A stretch of 64,000 nucleotides of DNA from Luteimonas suaedae (GCF_008312895.1 NZ_VSSP01000008.1:140630-204629); one strand, 5' to 3'. Positions 55,444-64,000 are shown, counted from the first letter of the stretch. Notes: a model not told the origin generated them from the sequence alone. A program made the numbers and translations.

Positions 55444-57918
55444 ATGGCCCGCATCGATTACGACGAAGACGATCAGGACGACCGCGTGCGCCCCGACTGG
55501 CGGCGGCGGATCCTCACCTGGGGACTGGCGGCGATCGGCCTCGGCCTCGGCTTCCTGATCCCCTATACCCTGTACCTGAACCAGCAGGTGAGCCGGCACT
55601 TCGGCGAGCTGCAATGGCAGGTGCCGACCCGCGTCTACGCTCGGCCGCTGCAACTGGTGCCGGGGCTGGCGATGGACGCGCGGACGCTGCAGGTCGAGCT
55701 CGAATCGGCCGCCTATCGCGAAGGCGACGGCGAACGCGCCGGCACCTGGTCCGGCGGCGAAGGCAAATGGACGATCGCCAGCCGCGGCTTCCAGGACGTG
55801 GACGGTGCCGTCGCGCCGTCGCGGCTCGAGGTCACCTTGTCCGGCGGCCGGATCTCCCGGTTGCGCGATGCCGACAGCGACAAGCCGGTCGAACGCGCCC
55901 GGCTCGACCCGGCGCGGATCGCCACCCTCTACGGCCAGAAGCAGGAAGAGCGGCGGCTGGTGCGGATCGAGGAGGTGCCGGTGCTGCTGACCGACGCGCT
56001 GCAGGCGGTCGAGGACCGCGATTTCGCCCACCACCACGGCATCGACCTCAGCGGCATGCTGCGCGCCGCCTGGGTCAACCTGCGCGCCGGTGAGGCGAAA
56101 CAGGGCGGCAGCACGCTGACCCAGCAGCTGGCGCGCTCGGGGCTGCTCGGCATCGGCCGCGAGCAGACCTATGCGCGCAAGTTCAACGAGATCCTCTACG
56201 CGCTGCTGATCGAGGCGCGCTACGACAAGGGCACCATCCTCGAGGCCTATCTCAACCAGGTCTACCTGGGCCAGCGCGGCGCGCAGGCGATCCACGGCGT
56301 GGCCGCCGGCGCCGAGTTTTGGTTCGGGCGCCAACTGGCCGACCTGGAGACCGAGCACATCGCGCTGCTGGTGGGGATCATCCGCGGCCCCTCGTACTAC
56401 GATCCGCGCCGGCACCCGGAGCGCGCCAGGCAGCGGCGCGATTTCGCCCTGGCGCAGATGCACGAGAGCGGCCTGATCGACGCCGCCGAGTTCGAGCGCG
56501 CCGTCGCCGCGCCGCTGGGCATCAGCAGCTCGCCTGGCAGCCTGGCGGCCAACCGCTTTCCCGCCTATGTCGACCTGGTGCGGCGGCAGCTGGCGCGCGA
56601 CTACCCGTCCGACGCCCTGCAGGGCGCGGGCCTGAGCGTGATGACCGCGATGTCGCCTGCGGCGCAGGGTTATGCGGAAGGCGCGGTGCGGCGCACCATC
56701 GAGGCGCTGAGCAAGGGCAAGGGACCGCCGCTGCAGGCCGGGCTGGTGCTGACCGACGTCGACAACGGCGAGGTGGTCGCGGTCGTTGGCAGCCGCGAGC
56801 CGACCCAGCACGGCTTCAACCGCGCGATCGAGGCGCACCGCCCGGTTGGCTCGCTGCTCAAGCCGTTCGTGTACCTGCTGGCGCTGGCGCAGCCGGCCAG
56901 CTATTCGCTGGCGACCTGGGTCGACGATGCGCCGATCACCGTCACCCTGCCCAACGGCAAGCGCTGGACGCCGGTCAATTCCGACAAGCGCAGCCACGGC
57001 AGCGTGCGCCTGATCGACGCGCTGGCGCGCTCCTACAACCAGGCCACGGTGCGCATCGGCATGCAGGTCGATCCGCGCCGGTTGGCGGACCTGCTGCGCA
57101 CGCTCGCCGGAATCGAGGCCAATCCCAATCCGTCGCTGATCCTGGGCTCGGTCGACCAGAGCCCGTACGCGATGGCGCAGCTGTACCAGTTCCTGGCCTC
57201 CGGCGGCGAGATCCAGCCGCTGCGCCTGGTGCGCGGCGTGCTCGATCCGGACGGGCGCACCGTCAATCGCTACGACCAGACGCCCGCCGATGCCCAGGAG
57301 GGCGACGCAGTGGCCGCGCGCCTGGTCACCCTGGCGCTGCAGCATGCGGTGACCTCCGGCACCGGCCGCCAGCTGGTCAACGACGGCCTCGGCCGGCTCA
57401 AGCCCGCCGGCAAGACCGGCACCAGCAACGACGGCCGCGACAGCTGGTTCGCCGGCTGGACCGGCGACCATCTGGCGGTGGTGTGGATCGGCAACGATCA
57501 GAACGAGACCACCGGCCTGTACGGCGCCACCGGCGCGATGCGGGCCTGGTCGGACCTGTTCGCGCGGCTGCCCAGCGCGCCGCTCGAGGTCGGCGACGGC
57601 GGCCTGGACTGGCAGTGGGTGGTGCAGGGCTTCAGTACCGAATCCGGATGTCCGCAGGCGCGTCGTTTCCCCTTCGTCGAAGGATTCGCGCCGCCTTACC
57701 AGCCCTGCGACTATGGTCAGCCCGATCCCTATTACAGTGCCTACGGCCAGTCCGAGGGCGCGCAGGTTCCGCAGCAGGGACAGCCGGCGCAGCAGCAGGC
57801 GCCGGCACGCGGCTGGCGGCGCTGGTTCGGGCTCGGAGACCGCGAGCCGCCGGCCGAGGCCCCGCCCGTCGCCGAACCAGAACCCCAGCCCGTTCCGCAA
57901 TCCGAAGACGAACCATGA
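55444..57918 (+). CDS. mrcB: penicillin-binding protein 1B, bifunctional murein synthase
   Basis: Class A PBP of 824 residues polymerising and cross-linking peptidoglycan. Cytoplasmic start, membrane helix ~24-45, UB2H-like region ~60-150, GT51 domain with catalytic Glu190 in QAVEDRDFAHHHGIDLSG, and TLTQQLARSG. The transpeptidase has S470-L-L-K473 (VGSLLKPF), S530-Y-N532 and K657-T-G (KPAGKTGTSND), all intact. A disordered Gln/Pro tail follows. ATG 55444 is chosen; ATG 55378 adds 22 Arg-rich residues and cannot be excluded. The stop overlaps the next gene (ATGA). Confidence 0.96.
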   Translation: MARIDYDEDDQDDRVRPDWRRRILTWGLAAIGLGLGFLIPYTLYLNQQVSRHFGELQWQVPTRVYARPLQLVPGLAMDARTLQVELESAAYREGDGERAGTWSGGEGKWTIASRGFQDVDGAVAPSRLEVTLSGGRISRLRDADSDKPVERARLDPARIATLYGQKQEERRLVRIEEVPVLLTDALQAVEDRDFAHHHGIDLSGMLRAAWVNLRAGEAKQGGSTLTQQLARSGLLGIGREQTYARKFNEILYALLIEARYDKGTILEAYLNQVYLGQRGAQAIHGVAAGAEFWFGRQLADLETEHIALLVGIIRGPSYYDPRRHPERARQRRDFALAQMHESGLIDAAEFERAVAAPLGISSSPGSLAANRFPAYVDLVRRQLARDYPSDALQGAGLSVMTAMSPAAQGYAEGAVRRTIEALSKGKGPPLQAGLVLTDVDNGEVVAVVGSREPTQHGFNRAIEAHRPVGSLLKPFVYLLALAQPASYSLATWVDDAPITVTLPNGKRWTPVNSDKRSHGSVRLIDALARSYNQATVRIGMQVDPRRLADLLRTLAGIEANPNPSLILGSVDQSPYAMAQLYQFLASGGEIQPLRLVRGVLDPDGRTVNRYDQTPADAQEGDAVAARLVTLALQHAVTSGTGRQLVNDGLGRLKPAGKTGTSNDGRDSWFAGWTGDHLAVVWIGNDQNETTGLYGATGAMRAWSDLFARLPSAPLEVGDGGLDWQWVVQGFSTESGCPQARRFPFVEGFAPPYQPCDYGQPDPYYSAYGQSEGAQVPQQGQPAQQQAPARGWRRWFGLGDREPPAEAPPVAEPEPQPVPQSEDEP

Positions 57919-58454
57919 GCAAACGCCTCGTCATCTCGCTGCCGCACGCGGCAGCGCTCCTGTTGGCCCTCGGTCTGGCGGCCTGCGCCAGTGCGCCTGC
58001 GGATGATGCGCCCGCTGCGCGGGTGGCGGAGGTCCCGGCGGAACAGATGATCGCCAGCATTCGTGCGGCCGCTGGCGATGGCGAGGGTGAGCTGGCGGTG
58101 CAGCCGTTGCGCGATCCACAGGTCGAGGACCTGCGCCAGCAGGCGGCGCGGCTCGAAGCGCAGCGCGACTACGCCGGCGCCGCGGCCGCGCTCGACCGCG
58201 CGCTGCAGATCGTCGACGGCGATCCGGCGCTGCTGCAGGAGCGCGCCGAAATCGCATTGTTGCTGGGCGACTACGACACCGCCGACCAGCTGGCCCAGCG
58301 CGCCTATGCGCTCGGCGCACAGGTCGGGCCGCTGTGCCGCCGCCACTGGGCCACCCTGGAGCAGCTGCGGCTGCGTGCCGGGGATGCCGCCGGCGCTGCG
58401 TCGGCCAGGGAACAGATCGACGGCTGCAAGGTCGCCGGTCCCGTGCGGTACTGA
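57915..58454 (+). CDS. lpoP: TPR lipoprotein, probable PBP1B activator LpoP
   Basis: Outer-membrane-type lipoprotein of 179 residues. Signal and lipobox LLLALGLAAC at ~16-25. After a ~45-residue linker come TPR motifs (VEDLRQQAARLEAQRDYAGA, ALDRALQIVDGDPALLQERA, LLLGDYDTADQLAQRAYALG) and two Cys near the end (GPLCRRHW, QIDGC). It overlaps the mrcB stop by 4 bp (ATGA). In Pseudomonas aeruginosa LpoP is a TPR lipoprotein encoded next to ponB that activates PBP1b; location and architecture match, so I assign it on that basis. Confidence 0.78.
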   Translation: MSKRLVISLPHAAALLLALGLAACASAPADDAPAARVAEVPAEQMIASIRAAAGDGEGELAVQPLRDPQVEDLRQQAARLEAQRDYAGAAAALDRALQIVDGDPALLQERAEIALLLGDYDTADQLAQRAYALGAQVGPLCRRHWATLEQLRLRAGDAAGAASAREQIDGCKVAGPVRY

Positions 58455-58521
58455 GCATGCGGCATCGACTCCGCGGCGGGAGCGCGCTCCCGCGCCCGTC
58501 GTCGTCGCGCGGGCGAGTGGC

Positions 58522-60570
58522 ATGAGTCCGGATCCCGCAGCAGCGGTCGTCGCCGACGACACGCTGGCCGGGGCCGGCCGCGCCGCGTTGGGCGAGGGCG
58601 GCGCGCTGGCGGGCAAGATCGCCGCGTTCGTGCCGCGGCCCTCGCAGCAAGAGCTGTCGGTCGCGATCGCCGCCGCCTTCGACCGGCGCGGCACGCTGCT
58701 GGCCGAGGCCGGTACCGGCACCGGCAAGACCTTCGCCTATCTGGTGCCGGCGCTGCTCTCGGGCCTGAAGACCATCGTCTCCACCGGGACCCGCGCGCTG
58801 CAGGACCAGCTCTACCACCGCGACTTGCCGCGGGTGCGCGACGCGCTCGGCGTCGGCCTGAAGAGCGCGTTGCTGAAGGGACGCGCCAACTATCTCTGCC
58901 TCTACCGGCTCGAGCGCGCCAAGGGCGAGCCGCGGCTGCCGACCGGAACGTTCGCCTCGCGCGAACAGGTGGCGCTGTTCCAGCGCGTCGTCGCCTGGGC
59001 CGGGCGCACGCGCATGGGCGACCTGGCCGAGCTGGAAGCGCTGCCGGACGATTCGCCACTGATCCCGATGGTGACCTCCACCGTCGACAACTGCCTGGGC
59101 AGCGAATGCCCGTTCTGGAACGAATGCTTCGTGGTGCAGGCGCGGCAGCGCGCGCAATCCGCCGACCTAGTGGTGGTCAACCATCACCTGTTGCTGGCCG
59201 ACCTGGCGCTCAAGCAGGAAGGCTTCGGCGAGATCCTGCCCGGGGCGCAGGCGTTCGTGGTCGACGAGGCGCACCAGCTGCCGGAGCTCGCGGCGCAGTT
59301 CTTCGGCGAGGGACTGAGCGCCCGCCCGCTGGTCGAACTGGCGCGCGACGCGCTGGGCGAGTGCAAGGAGGTCGAGGGATCGTTGGCGATGCTGCAGATG
59401 CCGGCGCGCGACCTGGAGCAGGCGGTGCGCGGGCTGCGCGCGGCGATGGAAACGCTGCCGCCGCGCGGCACCCGCGACCGTGCACGCAACGACGCGGCGG
59501 TGGACGAGGCGCTCGCCGCACTGGCCGCGGCGCTGCGCGATTTCGCCGCGGCGGTGGCGCCGCTGCGCGAGGCGGCGCCGGGATTCGACGCCTGCCATGC
59601 GCGCACGCTGGAGTTCTGCAGGCGTCTTTCGAGATGGTGGCAGGACGACGAGGGCGCCGCCGCCGAAGACGACGCCGACGATGCGCCGGCGTCGCACGAC
59701 CTGGCGGAGGATGCCGACGACGTGCGCTGGTACGAGCTGTCGCCGCGCGGTTTCCGCCTGCAGCGCACGCCGCTGGACGTCTCCGGTCCGCTGCGCCAGC
59801 ACCGCGAACAGTCGCGCGCGGCCTGGGTGTTCACCTCGGCGACGCTGGCGGTCGACGGCCGCTTCGACCACATTGCCGCGCGCCTGGGGCTGGATGCGCC
59901 CGAGACCCTGCTGGCGCCGAGCCCGTTCGACTGGAACACGCAGGCGCTGTGCTACCTGCCACCGCGGCTGCCGCAGCCGTCGGCACGCGACTACACCGGC
60001 GCCGTGATCGATGCAGTGCTACCGGTGCTGCACGCCTCCGGCGGCCGCGCCTTCCTGTTGTTCGCCTCGCACCGCGCGCTGCGCGAGGCCGCGGCGCTGC
60101 TGCGCGGTGGTCCATGGCCGCTGTTCGTGCAGGGCGAGGCGCCGCGCCACGTGCTGCTGCAGCGCTTCCGCGAATCCGGCAACGGCGTGCTGCTCGGCGC
60201 CGCCAGTTTTCGCGAGGGCGTGGACGTGGTCGGCGCCGCGCTCAGCGTGGTGATCATCGACAAGCTGCCGTTCGCGGCGCCCGACGACCCGGTGTTCGAG
60301 GCGCGGCTGCAGGCGATCCGCCGCGCCGGCGGCAACCCGTTCCCGGACGAGCAGCTGCCGCAGGCGGTGATCGCGCTCAAGCAGGGCGTCGGCCGCCTGA
60401 TCCGCAGCGAGAGCGATCGCGGCGTACTGGTGCTGTGCGATCCGCGGCTGACCGACAAGGGCTATGGCCGGGTGTTCATGGGCTCGATGCCGCCGTTCCC
60501 GGTCACGCGCGAGATCGGCCGCGTCGAGGCGTTTTTCGCGGACCTGGAATCAAGGGTTTACCCCAGCTGA
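58522..60570 (+). CDS. yoaA: DinG/YoaA-type iron-sulfur DNA helicase
   Basis: XPD-like 5'-3' helicase of 682 residues. Walker A AEAGTGTGKTFAYLVPA at 61-77. Four Cys for a 4Fe-4S cluster lie in NYLCLYR and DNCLGSECPFWNECF. The DEAH box is FVVDEAHQLPELA, and helicase motifs continue FTSATLAVDGRF, LLGAASFREGVDVVG and LKQGVGRLIRSESDRG. The full-length core without an exonuclease domain fits YoaA better than B. subtilis-type DinG. ATG 58522 is 67 bp after lpoP. Confidence 0.93.
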   Translation: MSPDPAAAVVADDTLAGAGRAALGEGGALAGKIAAFVPRPSQQELSVAIAAAFDRRGTLLAEAGTGTGKTFAYLVPALLSGLKTIVSTGTRALQDQLYHRDLPRVRDALGVGLKSALLKGRANYLCLYRLERAKGEPRLPTGTFASREQVALFQRVVAWAGRTRMGDLAELEALPDDSPLIPMVTSTVDNCLGSECPFWNECFVVQARQRAQSADLVVVNHHLLLADLALKQEGFGEILPGAQAFVVDEAHQLPELAAQFFGEGLSARPLVELARDALGECKEVEGSLAMLQMPARDLEQAVRGLRAAMETLPPRGTRDRARNDAAVDEALAALAAALRDFAAAVAPLREAAPGFDACHARTLEFCRRLSRWWQDDEGAAAEDDADDAPASHDLAEDADDVRWYELSPRGFRLQRTPLDVSGPLRQHREQSRAAWVFTSATLAVDGRFDHIAARLGLDAPETLLAPSPFDWNTQALCYLPPRLPQPSARDYTGAVIDAVLPVLHASGGRAFLLFASHRALREAAALLRGGPWPLFVQGEAPRHVLLQRFRESGNGVLLGAASFREGVDVVGAALSVVIIDKLPFAAPDDPVFEARLQAIRRAGGNPFPDEQLPQAVIALKQGVGRLIRSESDRGVLVLCDPRLTDKGYGRVFMGSMPPFPVTREIGRVEAFFADLESRVYPS

Positions 60571-60635
60571 CGCGGCCGGATCGGGCTGTATAGCATGGGC
60601 CGTGGACAACCATGTCCGTGTGCAGGGAGCGGTCC

Positions 60636-61727
60636 ATGAACAGTCCCGTCCAGCTCAACGCCCCGTCATCGGCCCAGTTGCCGCCGTACTGCCCGTCGCC
60701 GCCGCCGCAGGGCATGGACGCACGGGCGGCCGCGGAATGGTGGAGCGGATTGTCGGCCGGCGAGCAGCAGGCCTATGCCCTGTACCAGCCGGCCAACCTG
60801 GCGAAGATGGACGGCCTTCCCGCCGAGGTCCGGCACGAGGCCAACCTGCTGGGCCTGCGCGAAGACGCGGCCAACGGCCACGACCGCGAGAACGCCCAGG
60901 CGCTGCTGGACCGCGTCGAGCAGTCCTGGAGCGATCCGGGCACCGAGAACATCTACCTGCTCGGCTACGAGGCGCCTGGACGCAACGGCTCGCCGGACGC
61001 GAAGGTGATCGCCAGCATCGGTGACCCCAACAGCGCCGACAACGTCGCGGTCTACGTGCCCGGCACCGGCACCGACCTGGGCAACGTCGGCGGCTCCATC
61101 GACCGCATGGACGACCTGCGCGCGCAGGCCGAGATGATCCCCGGTTCCGGCGACACCGCCACCATCGTGTGGCTGGGCTACGACGCCCCGGACAACCTGC
61201 TGTCCGCCACCCAGGGCAGCCATGCGCGCGAGGGCGCAGCGGACCTGAGGGGATTCACCGAAGGCCTGCGCGAATCCAGCACCAGTCCCGACGCGCGCAC
61301 CACGGTGATCGGGCACTCGTACGGATCCACCGTCGTCGGCACCGCCGACGCGCTGGAGGGCAGGGGCCTGGCCGCGAACGACGTCATCGCCATGGGCAGC
61401 CCCGGAATGGGCTACGAGCACGAGTCGCGTCGCCCGGGCTGGGGCCCGTTCCGGGTCGACGGCCCACTGGTCGACGACGTCAGCGACATGCACATCAGCG
61501 AGAACCACTTCTGGGCGGGCGCCGCGAGCAACGATCCGGTCACCTATACCGAGGTGCATGGCAACAGCCCGGTGGACTGGAGCTTCGGCGGGCAGCGGAT
61601 CACCACCGACGGCGCTTCCGGACATTCCGAGTACTGGACGCCGGGCACCGAGGCGCTGCGCAACCAGGCCTACATCCTGACCGGCAACTACGACCAGGTC
61701 CAGACGACGGGGCGGCGCGTCGGGTGA
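60636..61727 (+). CDS. DUF1023 alpha/beta-hydrolase
   Basis: A 363-residue protein. ATG 60636 has GGGAG upstream; an ATG at 60612 lacks one. The N-terminal part (~25-75, AEWWSGLSAGEQQAYALYQP, AKMDGLPAEVRHEANLLGL) and the hydrolase domain (VYVPGTGTDLGNVGGSIDRM, IVWLGYDAPDNLL, TVIGHSYGSTVVGTADAL, VIAMGSPGMG) match the DUF1023 family, otherwise mainly actinobacterial. The nucleophile would be Ser in GHSYGS. No signal peptide is visible. It is followed 4 bp later by a small lipoprotein. Confidence 0.85.
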   Translation: MNSPVQLNAPSSAQLPPYCPSPPPQGMDARAAAEWWSGLSAGEQQAYALYQPANLAKMDGLPAEVRHEANLLGLREDAANGHDRENAQALLDRVEQSWSDPGTENIYLLGYEAPGRNGSPDAKVIASIGDPNSADNVAVYVPGTGTDLGNVGGSIDRMDDLRAQAEMIPGSGDTATIVWLGYDAPDNLLSATQGSHAREGAADLRGFTEGLRESSTSPDARTTVIGHSYGSTVVGTADALEGRGLAANDVIAMGSPGMGYEHESRRPGWGPFRVDGPLVDDVSDMHISENHFWAGAASNDPVTYTEVHGNSPVDWSFGGQRITTDGASGHSEYWTPGTEALRNQAYILTGNYDQVQTTGRRVG

Positions 61728-61731
61728 CACG

Positions 61732-62331
61732 GTGCTGCGTGTGACGCATGTACGTCCGCAGGTAGCGCACAGATGCCCGCAGGCATCGAAGACGATCGCC
61801 TTGGCGGCCGTCGTGCTGGCATTGGCCTCCGCTTGTCACGCCTCTGGCGATGGGGTACAGATGGACGCCATGGAATTGAAGGAAAGCCAGCAGGCGGCGC
61901 GCGATTTCGTGCCCGAGGTCGAGGCCTTCCTCGGCGCGCTGCCGATCACCCGCGAGAAGTTCTCGATCCGCGTCAATCGCTGCGACGGCACCGAAGGCGA
62001 GCAGCGCGACGACATCTACCACATCTGGGTCGGGCTGCGCGGCGTCGCGCCGGGCAACGATGTCGCCGCGATCCTGGATGGCCTGCACGCGCGCTGGCGC
62101 GACGCCGGCTGGACGATCACGCGCTACCGCCGCCTCGACAACGGCGGCGTCAACTTGGCCGCCACGGATCCGGCGACCGGCAACGGCTACACGCTGGACT
62201 CGGGCTTCGAACCGGCACCGGACGCGTATGTCGTGGGCTTCTTCAATACGCCCTGCTACCAGAGTCCTTCGGGCAAGGTCGACTTTGGTGAGATCGATTC
62301 GCGCACGGCCGGCATCGGCCTGGTGCGCTGA
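61732..62331 (+). CDS. small lipoprotein of unknown function
   Basis: Not recognised. A 199-residue protein with lipobox LALASAC near residue 35, after a hydrophobic run (TIALAAVVLALASAC). GTG 61732 lies 4 bp after the DUF1023 stop; GTG 61741 is an alternative. The mature protein has FVPEVEAFLGALPITREKFS, YHIWVGLRG, LDGLHARWRDAGWTITRYRR and a single C-terminal Cys (FNTPCYQSP) with one earlier (NRCDGTEGE). Tight coupling with DUF1023 suggests a linked role, possibly protection from or regulation of the hydrolase. Confidence 0.72.
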   Translation: MLRVTHVRPQVAHRCPQASKTIALAAVVLALASACHASGDGVQMDAMELKESQQAARDFVPEVEAFLGALPITREKFSIRVNRCDGTEGEQRDDIYHIWVGLRGVAPGNDVAAILDGLHARWRDAGWTITRYRRLDNGGVNLAATDPATGNGYTLDSGFEPAPDAYVVGFFNTPCYQSPSGKVDFGEIDSRTAGIGLVR

Positions 62332-62415
62332 CGGCCCTTGCCGGCACGTGTGCCGGGGCGGCGACAAAAAGCGGTTACGCTTTCCCGCCACCATGCGCCA
62401 CTCACCGTCTTTCCG

Positions 62416-63129
62416 ATGAAGCTGCTTGCCTTCGAAACCGCCACCGAAGCGTGTTCGGTCGCCGTGTGGAGCGACGGCGAGCTCTGCGAGCGCTTCGAGA
62501 TCGCGCCGCGACGGCATGCCGAGCTGGCGCTGCCGTGGGCGGAGGCGCTGCTGGCGGAGGCCGGAATCGCCCGCACCCAGCTCGATGCGATCGCGGTCGG
62601 TCGCGGGCCCGGCGCCTTCACCGGCGTGCGCCTGGCGATCGCGCTGGCGCAGGGGATCGCGCTGGCGCTGGACCGGCCGGTGGTGCCGGTGTCGACCCTG
62701 GCCGCGCTGGCGATGCGGGCGGCGCCCGACCGGCCGGGACCCGTGCACATCCTCGCCGCGATCGACGCGCGCATGGGCGAGGTCTACAGCGGCGCCTTCC
62801 GGCGTGTCGACGGGGCGTTGACGGCGCTCTCGGCCGAATCGGTCGCCGCTCCCGACGGGGTCGTGCTGCCCGGCGATGCATCCGGGTGGTGGGGAGTGGG
62901 TACCGGCTTCGCCGCCGCCGAGGGAGCGCTGACCACGCATCTGGCGTCGCGGATGATCGCCATCGATCGCACCGCGTTGCCGCGGGCCGGCGATGTCGCG
63001 CGACTCGCGGCGCCGGAGTTCGCGGCCGGCCGCACGCTCGCGCCGGAGCGGGTCGAGCCGGCCTACCTGCGCGACCGGGTCGCCCTCACCCTGGCCGAGC
63101 AGCAGGCACGGCGTCGGGCTGTGGAATAG
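62416..63129 (+). CDS. tsaB: TsaB, subunit of the tRNA t6A synthesis complex
   Basis: A 237-residue cytoplasmic protein that with TsaD and TsaE makes N6-threonylcarbamoyladenosine at A37 of ANN-decoding tRNAs. It has the actin-like ASKHA fold without the metal site: MKLLAFETATEACSVAVWSD, the conserved AVGRGPGAFTGVRLAIALAQ, and VPVSTLAALAMRA. A short distance (96 bp) separates it from lepB. Confidence 0.94.
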   Translation: MKLLAFETATEACSVAVWSDGELCERFEIAPRRHAELALPWAEALLAEAGIARTQLDAIAVGRGPGAFTGVRLAIALAQGIALALDRPVVPVSTLAALAMRAAPDRPGPVHILAAIDARMGEVYSGAFRRVDGALTALSAESVAAPDGVVLPGDASGWWGVGTGFAAAEGALTTHLASRMIAIDRTALPRAGDVARLAAPEFAAGRTLAPERVEPAYLRDRVALTLAEQQARRRAVE

Positions 63130-63237
63130 TCACCGCGCCGGGGGGGCGGGCGGCGCGAACGCGAACTCCGCCGGTGCGCAGCGGTCCGAAGAGCTGCCGC
63201 GGCGGTTGCCGCAGCTTCCCTGCACATGGAGACTTCG

Positions 63238-63867
63238 ATGGAGATCGCCGAACCCGAACGCAGCAGGACCCGCAGGACGCTGGACCGGTTGCGCACCGAC
63301 GTGTTGCCGTTGCTGGTGCTCGCGGCACTGATGCTGGCGGCGCGATCGTCGTTCGCCAACCACTACCACGTGCCGAGCGGTTCGATGCAGCCGACGCTGC
63401 AGCCCGGCGACCGGGTCGCCGTGGACATGACCGCCTATGGCGTGCGGATTCCCTTCACCCTGTTCGACGTGGTGCCGCGCGGCGGGCCGCGCCCGGGCGA
63501 GGTGGTGGTATTCGACTCACCGGCCGACGGCACGCGTTTGATCAAGCGGGTGGTGGCGGTGGCCGGCGACACGGTGGAGCTGGTCGATGGTCGCCTGCGC
63601 ATCAATGGCGCCGCCCTGCAACCGGGCGGTCTGGTCGACGTGGAGCGTTTCGGTGCGCGCGAGGTGGCGCTCGACCTGCGCCACGGCGGCGGCCCCGGCA
63701 TCGTGCCGACGGTCGTGCCCGACGGCATGGTGCTGGTGCTCGGCGATCATCGCGGACGCAGCGCCGACGGCCGCTACTTCGGGCTGGTGCCGGAGCGCGA
63801 GTTCTACGGGCGCGCGATCGCGGTGTACCACCGCCGCGGCGAAGGGTTCATCTGGAAACGGCTCTGA
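63238..63867 (+). CDS. lepB: signal peptidase I (short form)
   Basis: Membrane-bound signal peptidase of 209 residues (ATG 63238, GGAG 6 nt upstream; ATG 63226 gives 213). One N-terminal helix (~20-38, VLPLLVLAALMLAARSSFA). Catalytic Ser is S49 in HVPSGSMQPTLQPGDRV; the general base Lys is K103 in GTRLIKRVVAVAGD. The third box is LGDHRGRSADGRYFG, where most enzymes have GDNRDNSxDSR; Ser, Asp and Arg are kept. It lacks the second helix and large insertions of the main LepB, which in xanthomonads usually sits with lepA and rnc, so this may be a second copy. Confidence 0.9.
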   Translation: MEIAEPERSRTRRTLDRLRTDVLPLLVLAALMLAARSSFANHYHVPSGSMQPTLQPGDRVAVDMTAYGVRIPFTLFDVVPRGGPRPGEVVVFDSPADGTRLIKRVVAVAGDTVELVDGRLRINGAALQPGGLVDVERFGAREVALDLRHGGGPGIVPTVVPDGMVLVLGDHRGRSADGRYFGLVPEREFYGRAIAVYHRRGEGFIWKRL

Positions 63868-63898
63868 GGGGCCTGGATTCTGGGAAAACTCAAAGTCC

Positions 63899-63927
63899 GT
63901 CATCCCGGCACCTTGTGCCGGGATGAC
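63899..63927. terminator. perfect hairpin after lepB
   Basis: GTCATCCCGGCAC and GTGCCGGGATGAC form a perfect 13-bp stem with a 3-nt loop, 32 bp after the lepB stop. It has no T-run, so it is either a REP-type mRNA stabiliser or a non-classical terminator. Confidence 0.55.
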
Positions 63928-63943
63928 AGGCCGTCCAGCCTTT

Positions 63944-64000
63944 CACGAATCACGAATCACGAATCACGAATCACGAATCACGAATCACGAATCACGAATC
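63944..64000. repeat. heptamer array H5, cut by window edge
   Basis: Eight uninterrupted heptamers of CACGAAT run to the last base. Only one arm is visible; the mirrored arm may lie beyond the edge. Confidence 0.85.

Noticed and set aside
60636..62331. Part of a type VII (ESX) secretion locus
   Set aside because: No EccC-type ATPase, WXG100 pair or other ESX gene is nearby; only the family resemblance is supported.
63944..64000. CRISPR array
   Set aside because: The unit is 7 bp, direct and without spacers, and there are no cas genes; it is a short-word tandem array.

Overview
The window is GC-rich, densely coded chromosomal DNA from a gammaproteobacterium of the Xanthomonadaceae/Lysobacteraceae (Lysobacter- or Luteimonas-like). 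This rests on gene order typical of xanthomonads (yebC-ruvC-ruvA-kup ... ruvB-ybgC-tolQRAB-pal-cpoB-queE-queC-tRNA-Lys), FmdB and aspS as neighbours, GTAG-type REP palindromes and TAGAAT-like -10 boxes. I see no phage, plasmid or large island. I count about 51 protein genes (one frameshifted, one cut by the left edge, one interrupted by a small transposon) and one tRNA.

Layout. 1-6454 (minus): a FecI-type sigma factor, a FecR regulator and an STN-domain TonB-dependent receptor, followed by an S9 peptidase; this looks like a cell-surface signalling and import module. 6546-8997: a secreted esterase-like hydrolase coupled to a membrane-anchored unknown. 9166-16761: small accessory and housekeeping genes, including a lipoprotein with a MITE in its signal peptide, FmdB, a DUF3011 protein, aspS, a broken glutathione transferase, a lipase-like hydrolase and a PD40 protein. 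16935-25431: yebC, ruvCA, three potassium-transport genes (kup, ktrB, ktrA), a flavin oxidoreductase and ruvB. 25469-33004: the Tol-Pal envelope machine, two queuosine genes and tRNA-Lys. 33026-35575: a CGNR regulator divergent from an EamA exporter and an aldo/keto reductase. 35771-47896: helicases Lhr, RecQ and HrpA, with Dps between the last two. 48058-55257: a small secreted protein, RelA, a TPR-like membrane protein and two overlapping glycosyltransferases. 55444-63867: PBP1B with its probable activator LpoP, a DinG/YoaA helicase, a DUF1023 hydrolase with a small lipoprotein, TsaB and a short signal peptidase I.

The most unusual content is the repeats. A 258-bp element with perfect 13-bp terminal inverted repeats and a 9-bp target duplication sits in frame inside a lipoprotein signal peptide. 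Its internal palindromic arm (here called R; its reverse complement R') recurs in frame inside lhr and twice inside hrpA. R is open in all three forward frames, so it can be translated wherever it lands. A second family, arrays of the heptamer CACSAAT arranged as large hairpins, sits between co-directional genes at four loci plus the right edge. At two of them it supplies translated protein ends: the C-terminus of RuvB and the N-termini of YbgC and QueC, the latter two starting at TTG codons. These coding-invasive repeats are the best candidates for something not well described.
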